This document shows positions 11,701 to 23,700 of a stretch of 64,000 nucleotides of DNA, piece by piece. Every line of letters starts with the position of its first letter. Positions within the stretch are counted from its first letter, which is position 1. The stretch comes from Eutreptiella sp. 'Long Island Sound 2002' (lineage: Eukaryota > Euglenozoa > Euglenophyceae > Eutreptiales > Eutreptiaceae): NCBI GenBank assembly GCA_964036045.1, contig OZ038388.1:30339759-30403758 (forward strand), given 5' to 3'. The position numbers and the translations under genes were made by a program. The notes beneath the pieces were generated by a model, which saw nothing but the letters and a program-made list of their open reading frames with translations, was not told the DNA's origin and searched no databases.

Positions 11701-14700
11701 ATATGTCTACCCCAGCAATGCCTGGCCCTTGTGTATGGGCTCCCACCCCCTGGAGATCCCTTGTTCAGGGAGAGTCCAGGGTGGTGGGTCAGGCTGCAGA
11801 GTGTAGGCCACAGACACAGAACGTGTTCCCATGTTTTTGTGCCCGAAAACTTTGAAAATTTTAGGAAATTGTTTTATGCCTATATGTCTACCCCAGCAAT
11901 GCCTGGCCCTTGTGTATGGGCTCCCACCCCCTGGAGATCCCTTGTTCAGGGAGAGTCCAGGGTGGTGGGTCAGGCTGCAGAGTGTAGGCCACAGACACAG
12001 AACGTGTTCCCATGTTTTTGTCCCGGAAAACTTTGAAAATTTTAGGAAATTGATTTATGTCTATATGTCTACCCCAGCAATGCCTGGCCCTTGTGTATGG
12101 GCTCCCACCCCCTGGAGATCCCTTGTTCAGGGAGAGTCCAGGGTGGTGGGTCAGGCTGCAGAGTGTAGGCCACAGACACAGAACGTGTTCCCATGTTTTT
12201 GTGCCCGAAAACTTTGAAAATTTTAGGAAATTGTTTTATGCCTATATGTCTACCCCAGCAATGCCTGGCCCTTGTGTATGGGCTCCCACCCCCTGGAGAT
12301 CCCTTGTTCGGGGAGAGTCCAGGGTGGTGGGTCAGGCTGCAGAGTGTAGGCCACAGACACAGAACGTGTTCCCATGTTTTTGTCCCGGAAAACTTTGAAA
12401 ATTTTGAGAAATTGTTTTATGCCTATATGTCTACCCCAGCAATGCCTGGCCCTTGTGTATGGGCTCCCACCCCCTGGAGATCCCTTGTTCAGGGAGAGTC
12501 CAGGGTGGTGGGTCAGGCTGCAGAGTGTAGGCCACAGACACAGAACGTGTTCCCATGTTTTTGTGCCTGAAAACTTCGAAAATTTTAGGAAATTGTTTTA
12601 TGCCTATATGTCTACCCCAGCAATGCCTGGCCCTTGTGTATGGGCTCCCACCCCCTGGAGATCCCTTGTTCAGGGAGAGTCCAGGGTGGTGGGTCAGGCT
12701 GCAGAGTGTAGGCCACAGACACAGAACGTGTTCCCATGTTTTTGTGCCCGAAAACTTTGAAAATTTTAGGAAATTGTTTTATGCCTATATGTCTACCCCA
12801 GCAATGCCTGGCCCTTGTGTATGGGCTCCCACCCCCTGGAGATCCCTTGTTCAGGGAGAGTCCAGGGTGGTGGGTCAGGCTGCAGAGTGTAGGCCACAGA
12901 CACAGAACATGTTCCCATGTTTTTGTGCCCGAAGACTTCGAAAATTTTAGGAAATTGTTTTATGCCTATATGTCTACCCCAGCAATGCCTGGCCCTTGTG
13001 TATGGGCTCCCACCCCCTGGAGATCCCTTGTTCAGGGAGAGTCCAGGGTGGTGGGTCAGGCTGCAGAGTGTAGGCCACAGACACAGAACGTGTTCCCATG
13101 TTTTTGTCCCCGAAAACTTTGAAAATTTTAGGAAATTGATTTATGCCTATATGTCTACCCCAGCAATGCCTGGCCCTTGTGTATGGGCTCCCACCCCCTG
13201 GAGATCCCTTGTTCAGGGAGAGTCCAGGGTGGTGGGTCAGGCTGCAGAGTGTAGGCCACAGACACAGAACGTGTTCCCATGTTTTTGTCCCGGAAAACTT
13301 TGAAAATTTTAGGAAATTGATTTATGTCTATATGTCTACCCCAGCAATGCCTGGCCCTTGTGTATGGGCTCCCACCCCCTGGAGATCCCTTGTTCAGGGA
13401 GAGTCCAGGGTGGTGGGTCAGGCTGCAGAGTGTAGGCCACAGACACAGAACGTGTTCCCATGTTTTTGTGCCCGAAAACTTTGAAAATTTTAGGAAATTG
13501 TTTTATGCCTATATGTCTACCCCAGCAGTGCCTGGCCCTTGTGTATGGGCTCCCACCCCCTGGAGATCCCTTGTTCAGGGAGAGTCCAGGGTGGTGGGTC
13601 AGGCTGCAGAGTGTAGGCCACAGACACAGAACGTGTTCCCATTGTTTTGTGCCTGAAAACTTTGAAAATTTTAGGAAATTGTTTATGCCTATATGTCTAC
13701 CCCAGCAATGCCTGGCCCTTGTGTATGGGCTCCCACCCCCTGGAGATCCCTTGTTCAGGGAGAGTCCAGGGTGGTGGGTCAGGCTGCAGAGTGTAGGCCA
13801 CAGACACAGAACGTGTTCCCATGTTTTTGTCCCCGAAAACTTTGAAAATTTTAGGAAATTGATTTATGTCTATATGTCTACCCCAGCAATGCCTGGCCCT
13901 TGTGTATGGGCTCCCACCCCCTGGAGATCCCTTGTTCAGGGAGAGTCCAGGGTGGTGGGTCAGGCTGCAGAGTGTAGGCCACAGACACAGAACGTGTTCC
14001 CATGTTTTTGTCCCCGAAAACTTTGAAAATTTTAGGAAATTGATTTATGTCTATATGTCTACCCCAGCAATGCCTGGCCCTTGTGTATGGGCTCCCACCC
14101 CCTGGAGATCCCTTGTTCAGGGAGAGTCCAGGGTGGTGGGTCAGGCTGCAGAGTGTAGGCCACAGACACAGAACGTGTTCCCATGTTTTTGTCCCCGAAA
14201 ACTTTGAAAATTTTAGGAAATTGATTTATGTCTATATGTCTACGCCAGCAGTGCCTGGCCCTTGTGTATGGGCTCCCACCCCCTGGAGATCCCTTGTTCA
14301 GGGAGAGTCCAGGGTGGTGGGTCAGGCTGCAGAGTGTAGGCCACAGACACAGAACGTGTTCCCATGTTTTTGTGCCCGAAAACTTTGAAAATTTTAGGAA
14401 ATTGTTTTATGCCTATATGTCTACCCCAGCAATGCCTGCCCCTTGTGTATGGGCTCCCACCCCCTGGAGATCCCTTGTTCAGGGAGAGTCCAGGGTGGTG
14501 GGTCAGGCTGCAGAGTGTAGGCCACAGACACAGAACGTGTTCCCATTCTTTTGTGCCAGAAAACTTTGAAAATTTTGAGAAATTGTTTTATGCCTATATG
14601 TCTACCCCAGCAATGCCTGGCCCTTGTGTATGGGCTCCCACCCCCTGGAGATCCCTTGTTCAGGGAGAGTCCAGGGTGGTGGGTCAGGCTGCAGAGTGTA

Positions 14701-17700
14701 GGCCACAGACACAGAACGTGTTCCCATGTTTTTGTGCCTGAAAACTTCGAAAATTTTAGGAAATTGTTTTATGCCTATATGTCTACCCCAGCAATGCCTG
14801 GCCCTTGTGTATGGGCTCCCACCCCCTGGAGATCCCTTGTTCAGGGAGAGTCCAGGGTGGTGGGTCAGGCTGCAGAGTGTAGGCCACAGACACAGAACGT
14901 GTTCCCATGTTTTTGTGCCCGAAAACTTTGAAAATTTTAGGAAATTGTTTTATGCCTATATGTCTACCCCAGCAATGCCTGGCCCTTGTGTATGGGCTCC
15001 CACCCCCTGGAGATCCCTTGTTCAGGGAGAGTCCAGGGTGGTGGGTCAGGCTGCAGAGTGTAGGCCACAGACACAGAACGTGTTCCCATGTTTTTGTCCC
15101 GGAAAACTTTGAAAATTTTAGGAAATTGATTTATGTCTATATGTCTACCCCAGCAATGCCTGGCCCTTGTGTATGGGCTCCCACCCCCTGGAGATCCCTT
15201 GTTCAGGGAGAGTCCAGGGTGGTGGGTCAGGCTGCAGAGTGTAGGCCACAGACACAGAACGTGTTCCCATGTTTTTGTGCCCGAAAACTTTGAAAATTTT
15301 AGGAAATTGTTTTATGCCTATATGTCTACCCCAGCAATGCCTGGCCCTTGTGTATGGGCTCCCACCCCCTGGAGATCCCTTGTTCGGGGAGAGTCCAGGG
15401 TGGTGGGTCAGGCTGCAGAGTGTAGGCCACAGACACAGAACGTGTTCCCATGTTTTTGTCCCGGAAAACTTTGAAAATTTTGAGAAATTGTTTTATGCCT
15501 ATATGTCTACCCCAGCAATGCCTGGCCCTTGTGTATGGGCTCCCACCCCCTGGAGATCCCTTGTTCAGGGAGAGTCCAGGGTGGTGGGTCAGGCTGCAGA
15601 GTGTAGGCCACAGACACAGAACGTGTTCCCATGTTTTTGTGCCTGAAAACTTCGAAAATTTTAGGAAATTGTTTTATGCCTATATGTCTACCCCAGCAAT
15701 GCCTGGCCCTTGTGTATGGGCTCCCACCCCCTGGAGATCCCTTGTTCAGGGAGAGTCCAGGGTGGTGGGTCAGGCTGCAGAGTGTAGGCCACAGACACAG
15801 AACGTGTTCCCATGTTTTTGTGCCCGAAAACTTTGAAAATTTTAGGAAATTGTTTTATGCCTATATGTCTACCCCAGCAATGCCTGGCCCTTGTGTATGG
15901 GCTCCCACCCCCTGGAGATCCCTTGTTCAGGGAGAGTCCAGGGTGGTGGGTCAGGCTGCAGAGTGTAGGCCACAGACACAGAACATGTTCCCATGTTTTT
16001 GTGCCCGAAGACTTCGAAAATTTTAGGAAATTGTTTTATGCCTATATGTCTACCCCAGCAATGCCTGGCCCTTGTGTATGGGCTCCCACCCCCTGGAGAT
16101 CCCTTGTTCAGGGAGAGTCCAGGGTGGTGGGTCAGGCTGCAGAGTGTAGGCCACAGACACAGAACGTGTTCCCATGTTTTTGTCCCCGAAAACTTTGAAA
16201 ATTTTAGGAAATTGATTTATGCCTATATGTCTACCCCAGCAATGCCTGGCCCTTGTGTATGGGCTCCCACCCCCTGGAGATCCCTTGTTCAGGGAGAGTC
16301 CAGGGTGGTGGGTCAGGCTGCAGAGTGTAGGCCACAGACACAGAACGTGTTCCCATGTTTTTGTCCCGGAAAACTTTGAAAATTTTAGGAAATTGATTTA
16401 TGTCTATATGTCTACCCCAGCAATGCCTGGCCCTTGTGTATGGGCTCCCACCCCCTGGAGATCCCTTGTTCAGGGAGAGTCCAGGGTGGTGGGTCAGGCT
16501 GCAGAGTGTAGGCCACAGACACAGAACGTGTTCCCATGTTTTTGTGCCCGAAAACTTTGAAAATTTTAGGAAATTGTTTTATGCCTATATGTCTACCCCA
16601 GCAGTGCCTGGCCCTTGTGTATGGGCTCCCACCCCCTGGAGATCCCTTGTTCAGGGAGAGTCCAGGGTGGTGGGTCAGGCTGCAGAGTGTAGGCCACAGA
16701 CACAGAACGTGTTCCCATGTTTTTGTGCCCGAAAACTTTGAAAATTTTAGGAAATTGTTTTATGCCTATATGTCTACCCCAGCAATGCCTGGCCCTTGTG
16801 TATGGGCTCCCACCCCCTGGAGATCCCTTGTTCAGGGAGAGTCCAGGGTGGTGGGTCAGGCTGCAGAGTGTAGGCCACAGACACAGAACGTGTTCCCATT
16901 GTTTTGTGCCTGAAAACTTTGAAAATTTTGAGAAATTGTTTTATGCCTATATGTCTACCCCAGCAATGCCTGGCCCTTGTGTATGGGCTCCCACCCCCTG
17001 GAGATCCCTTGTTCAGGGAGAGTCCAGGGTGGTGGGTCAGGCTGCAGAGTGTAGGCCACAGACACAGAACGTGTTCCCATTCTTTTGTGCCAGAAAACTT
17101 TGAAATTTTTGAGAAATTGTTTTATGCCTATATGTCTACCCCAGCAATGCCTGGCCCTTGTGTATGGGCTCCCACCCCCTGGAGATCCCTTGTTCAGGGA
17201 GAGTCCAGGGTGGTGGGTCAGGCTGCAGAGTGTAGGCCACAGACACAGAACGTGTTCCCATGTTTTTGTCCCGGAAAACTTTGAAAATTTTAGGAAATTG
17301 TTTTATGCCTATATGTCTACCCCAGCAGTGCCTGGCCCTTGTGTATGGGCTCCCACCCCCTGGAGATCCCTTGTTCAGGGAGAGTCCAGGGTGGTGGGTC
17401 AGGCTGCAGAGTGTAGGCCACAGACACAGAACGTGTTCCCATGTTTTTGTCCCGGAAAACTTTGAAAATTTTAGGAAATTGTTTTATGCCTATATGTCTA
17501 CCCCAGCAGTGCCTGGCCCTTGTGTATGGGCTCCCACCCCCTGGAGATCCCTTGTTCAGGGAGAGTCCAGGGTGGTGGGTCAGGCTGCAGAGTGTAGGCC
17601 ACAGACACAGAACGTGTTCCCATGTTTTTGTGCCCGAAAACTTTGAAAATTTTAGGAAATTGTTTTATGCCTATATGTCTACCCCAGCAATGCCTGCCCC

Positions 17701-20700
17701 TTGTGTATGGGCTCCCACCCCCTGGAGATCCCTTGTTCAGGGAGAGTCCAGGGTGGTGGGTCAGGCTGCAGAGTGTAGGCCACAGACACAGAACGTGTTC
17801 CCATGTTTTTGTCCCGGAAAACTTTGAAAATTTTAGGAAATTGTTTTATGCCTATATGTCTACCCCAGCAGTGCCTGGCCCTTGTGTATGGGCTCCCACC
17901 CCCTGGAGATCCCTTGTTCAGGGAGAGTCCAGGGTGGTGGGTCAGGCTGCAGAGTGTAGGCCACAGACACAGAACGTGTTCCCATGTTTTTGTGCCCGAA
18001 AACTTTGAAAATTTTAGGAAATTGTTTTATGCCTATATGTCTACCCCAGCAATGCCTGCCCCTTGTGTATGGGCTCCCACCCCCTGGAGATCCCTTGTTC
18101 AGGGAGAGTCCAGGGTGGTGGGTCAGGCTGCAGAGTGTAGGCCACAGACACAGAACGTGTTCCCATTGTTTTGTGCCTGAAAACTTTGAAAATTTTAGGA
18201 AATTGTTTTATGCCTATATGTCTACCCCAGCAATGCCTGGCCCTTGTGTATGGGCTCCCACCCCCTGGAGATCCCTTGTTCAGGGAGAGTCCAGGGTGGT
18301 GGGTCAGGCTGCAGAGTGTAGGCCACAGACACAGAACGTGTTCCCATGTTTTTGTCCCCGAAAACTTTGAAAATTTTAGGAAATTGATTTATGTCTATAT
18401 GTCTACCCCAGCAATGCCTGGCCCTTGTGTATGGGCTCCCACCCCCTGGAGATCCCTTGTTCAGGGAGAGTCCAGGGTGGTGGGTCAGGCTGCAGAGTGT
18501 AGGCCACAGACACAGAACGTGTTCCCATTGTTTTGTGCCTGAAAACTTTGAAAATTTTAGGAAATTGTTTTATGCCTATATGTCTACCCCAGCAATGCCT
18601 GCCCCTTGTGTATGGGCTCCCACCCCCTGGAGATCCCTTGTTCAGGGAGAGTCCAGGGTGGTGGGTCAGGCTGCAGAGTGTAGGCCACAGACACAGAACG
18701 TGTTCCCATGTTTTTGTCCCCGAAAACTTTGAAAATTTTAGGAAATTGTTTTATGCCTATATGTCTACCCCAGCAATGCCTGGCCCTTGTGTATGGGCTC
18801 CCACCCCCTGGAGATCCCTTGTTCAGGGAGAGTCCAGGGTGGTGGGTCAGGCTGCAGAGTGTAGGCCACAGACACAGAACGTGTTCCCATGTTTTCGTCC
18901 CCGAAAACTTTGAAAATTTTGAGAAATTGTTTTATGCCTATATGTCTACCCCAGCAATGCCTGGCCCTTGTGTATGGGCTCCCACCCCCTGGAGATCCCT
19001 TGTTCAGGGAGAGTCCAGGGTGGTGGGTCAGGCTGCAGAGTGTAGGCCACAGACACAGAACGTGTTCCCATGTTTTTGTCCCCGAAAACTTGGAAAATTT
19101 TAGGAAATTGTTTTATGCCTATATGTCTACCCCAGCAATGCCTGGCCCTTGTGTATGGGCTCCCACCCCCTGGAGATCCCTTGTTCAGGGAGAGTCCAGG
19201 GTGGTGGGTCAGGCTGCAGAGTGTAGGCCACAGACACAGAACGTGTTCCCATGTTTTTGTCCCGGAAAACTTTGAAAATTTTGAGAAATTGTTTTATGCC
19301 TATATGTCTACCCCAGCAATGCCTGGCCCTTGTGTATGGGCTCCCACCCCCTGGAGATCCCTTGTTCAGGGAGAGTCCAGGGTGGTGGGTCAGGCTGCAG
19401 AGTGTAGGCCACAGACACAGAACGTGTTCCCATGTTTTTGTGCCTGAAAACTTCGAAAATTTTAGGAAATTGTTTTATGCCTATATGTCTACCCCAGCAA
19501 TGCCTGGCCCTTGTGTATGGGCTCCCACCCCCTGGAGATCCCTTGTTCAGGGAGAGTCCAGGGTGGTGGGTCAGGCTGCAGAGTGTAGGCCACAGACACA
19601 GAACGTGTTCCCATGTTTTTGTGCCCGAAAACTTTGAAAATTTTAGGAAATTGTTTTATGCCTATATGTCTACCCCAGCAATGCCTGGCCCTTGTGTATG
19701 GGCTCCCACCCCCTGGAGATCCCTTGTTCAGGGAGAGTCCAGGGTGGTGGGTCAGGCTGCAGAGTGTAGGCCACAGACACAGAACGTGTTCCCATGTTTT
19801 TGTCCCCGAAAACTTGGAAAATTTTAGGAAATTGTTTTATGCCTATATGTCTACCCCAGCAATGCCTGGCCCTTGTGTATGGGCTCCCACCCCCTGGAGA
19901 TCCCTTGTTCAGGGAGAGTCCAGGGTGGTGGGTCAGGCTGCAGAGTGTAGGCCACAGACACAGAACATGTTCCCATGTTTTTGTGCCCGAAGACTTTGAA
20001 AATTTTAGGAAATTGTTTTATGCCTATATGTCTACCCCAGCAATGCCTGGCCCTTGTGTATGGGCTCCCACCCCCTGGAGATCCCTTGTTCAGGGAGAGT
20101 CCAGGGTGGTGGGTCAGGCTGCAGAGTGTAGGCCACAGACACAGAACGTGTTCCCATGTTTTTGTCCCCGAAAACTTTGAAAATTTTAGGAAATTGATTT
20201 ATGTCTATATGTCTACCCCAGCAATGCCTGGCCCTTGTGTATGGGCTCCCACCCCCTGGAGATCCCTTGTTCAGGGAGAGTCCAGGGTGGTGGGTCAGGC
20301 TGCAGAGTGTAGGCCACAGACACAGAACGTGTTCCCATGTTTTTGTCCCGGAAAACTTTGAAAATTTTAGGAAATTGATTTATGTCTATATGTCTACCCC
20401 AGCAATGCCTGGCCCTTGTGTATGGGCTCCCACCCCCTGGAGATCCCTTGTTCAGGGAGAGTCCAGGGTGGTGGGTCAGGCTGCAGAGTGTAGGCCACAG
20501 ACACAGAACGTGTTCCCATGTTTTTGTGCCCGAAAACTTTGAAAATTTTAGGAAATTGTTTTATGCCTATATGTCTACCCCAGCAGTGCCTGGCCCTTGT
20601 GTATGGGCTCCCACCCCCTGGAGATCCCTTGTTCAGGGAGAGTCCAGGGTGGTGGGTCAGGCTGCAGAGTGTAGGCCACAGACACAGAACGTGTTCCCAT

Positions 20701-23700
20701 TGTTTTGTGCCTGAAAACTTTGAAAATTTTGAGAAATTGTTTTATGCCTATATGTCTACCCCAGCAATGCCTGGCCCTTGTGTATGGGCTCCCACCCCCT
20801 GGAGATCCCTTGTTCAGGGAGAGTCCAGGGTGGTGGGTCAGGCTGCAGAGTGTAGGCCACAGACACAGAACGTGTTCCCATTCTTTTGTGCCAGAAAACT
20901 TTGAAAATTTTGAGAAATTGTTTTATGCCTATATGTCTACCCCAGCAATGCCTGGCCCTTGTGTATGGGCTCCCACCCCCTGGAGATCCCTTGTTCAGGG
21001 AGAGTCCAGGGTGGTGGGTCAGGCTGCAGAGTGTAGGCCACAGACACAGAACGTGTTCCCATGTTTTTGTCCCCGAAAACTTTGAAAATTTTAGGAAATT
21101 GTTTTATGCCTATATGTCTACCCCAGCAATGCCTGGCCCTTGTGTATGGGCTCCCACCCCCTGGAGATCCCTTGTTCAGGGAGAGTCCAGGGTGGTGGGT
21201 CAGGCTGCAGAGTGTAGGCCACAGACACAGAACGTGTTCCCATGTTTTTGTCCCGGAAAACTTTGAAAATTTTGAGAAATTGTTTTATGCCTATATGTCT
21301 ACCCCAGCAATGCCTGGCCCTTGTGTATGGGCTCCCACCCCCTGGAGATCCCTTGTTCAGGGAGAGTCCAGGGTGGTGGGTCAGGCTGCAGAGTGTAGGC
21401 CACAGACACAGAACGTGTTCCCATGTTTTTGTCCCCGAAAACTTGGAAAATTTTAGGAAATTGTTTTATGCCTATATGTCTACCCCAGCAATGCCTGGCC
21501 CTTGTGTATGGGCTCCCACCCCCTGGAGATCCCTTGTTCAGGGAGAGTCCAGGGTGGTGGGTCAGGCTGCAGAGTGTAGGCCACAGACACAGAACGTGTT
21601 CCCATGTTTTTGTCCCGGAAAACTTTGAAAATTTTGAGAAATTGTTTTATGCCTATATGTCTACCCCAGCAATGCCTGGCCCTTGTGTATGGGCTCCCAC
21701 CCCCTGGAGATCCCTTGTTCAGGGAGAGTCCAGGGTGGTGGGTCAGGCTGCAGAGTGTAGGCCACAGACACAGAACGTGTTCCCATGTTTTTGTGCCTGA
21801 AAACTTCGAAAATTTTAGGAAATTGTTTTATGCCTATATGTCTACCCCAGCAATGCCTGGCCCTTGTGTATGGGCTCCCACCCCCTGGAGATCCCTTGTT
21901 CAGGGAGAGTCCAGGGTGGTGGGTCAGGCTGCAGAGTGTAGGCCACAGACACAGAACGTGTTCCCATGTTTTTGTCCCCGAAAACTTTGAAAATTTTAGG
22001 AAATTGTTTTATGCCTATATGTCTACCCCAGCAATGCCTGGCCCTTGTGTATGGGCTCCCACCCCCTGGAGATCCCTTGTTCAGGGAGAGTCCAGGGTGG
22101 TGGGTCAGGCTGCAGAGTGTAGGCCACAGACACAGAACGTGTTCCCATGTTTTTGTGCCCGAAAACTTGGAAAATTTTAGGAAATTGTTTTATGTCTATA
22201 TGTCTACCCCAGCAATGCCTGGCCCTTGTGTATGGGCTCCCACCCCCTGGAGATCCCTTGTTCAGGGAGAGTCCAGGGTGGTGGGTCAGGCTGCAGAGTG
22301 TAGGCCACAGACACAGAACGTGTTCCCATGTTTTTGTCCCGGAAAACTTTGAAAATTTTAGGAAATTGATTTATGTCTATATGTCTACCCCAGCAATGCC
22401 TGGCCCTTGTGTATGGGCTCCCACCCCCTGGAGATCCCTTGTTCAGGGAGAGTCCAGGGTGGTGGGTCAGGCTGCAGAGTGTAGGCCACAGACACAGAAC
22501 GTGTTCCCATGTTTTTGTGCCCGAAAACTTTGAAAATTTTAGGAAATTGATTTATGCCTATATGTCTACCCCAGCAGTGCCTGGCCCTTGTGTATGGGCT
22601 CCCACCCCCTGGAGATCCCTTGTTCAGGGAGAGTCCAGGGTGGTGGGTCAGGCTGCAGAGTGTAGGCCACAGACACAGAACGTGTTCCCATGTTTTTGTG
22701 CCCGAAAACTTTGAAAATTTTAGGAAATTGTTTTATGCCTATATGTCTACCCCAGCAATGCCTGGCCCTTGTGTATGGGCTCCCACCCCCTGGAGATCCC
22801 TTGTTCAGGGAGAGTCCAGGGTGGTGGGTCAGGCTGCAGAGTGTAGGCCACAGACACAGAACGTGTTCCCATTGTTTTGTGCCTGAAAACTTTGAAAATT
22901 TTGAGAAATTGTTTTATGCCTATATGTCTACCCCAGCAATGCCTGGCCCTTGTGTATGGGCTCCCACCCCCTGGAGATCCCTTGTTCAGGGAGAGTCCAG
23001 GGTGGTGGGTCAGGCTGCAGAGTGTAGGCCACAGACACAGAACGTGTTCCCATTCTTTTGTGCCAGAAAACTTTGAAAATTTTGAGAAATTGTTTTATGC
23101 CTATATGTCTACCCCAGCAATGCCTGGCCCTTGTGTATGGGCTCCCACCCCCTGGAGATCCCTTGTTCAGGGAGAGTCCAGGGTGGTGGGTCAGGCTGCA
23201 GAGTGTAGGCCACAGACACAGAACGTGTTCCCATGTTTTTGTCCCGGAAAACTTTGAAAATTTTAGGAAATTGTTTTATGCCTATATGTCTACCCCAGCA
23301 GTGCCTGGCCCTTGTGTATGGGCTCCCACCCCCTGGAGATCCCTTGTTCAGGGAGAGTCCAGGGTGGTGGGTCAGGCTGCAGAGTGTAGGCCACAGACAC
23401 AGAACGTGTTCCCATGTTTTTGTGCCCGAAAACTTTGAAAATTTTAGGAAATTGTTTTATGCCTATATGTCTACCCCAGCAATGCCTGCCCCTTGTGTAT
23501 GGGCTCCCACCCCCTGGAGATCCCTTGTTCAGGGAGAGTCCAGGGTGGTGGGTCAGGCTGCAGAGTGTAGGCCACAGACACAGAACGTGTTCCCATTGTT
23601 TTGTGCCTGAAAACTTTGAAAATTTTAGGAAATTGTTTTATGCCTATATGTCTACCCCAGCAATGCCTGGCCCTTGTGTATGGGCTCCCACCCCCTGGAG

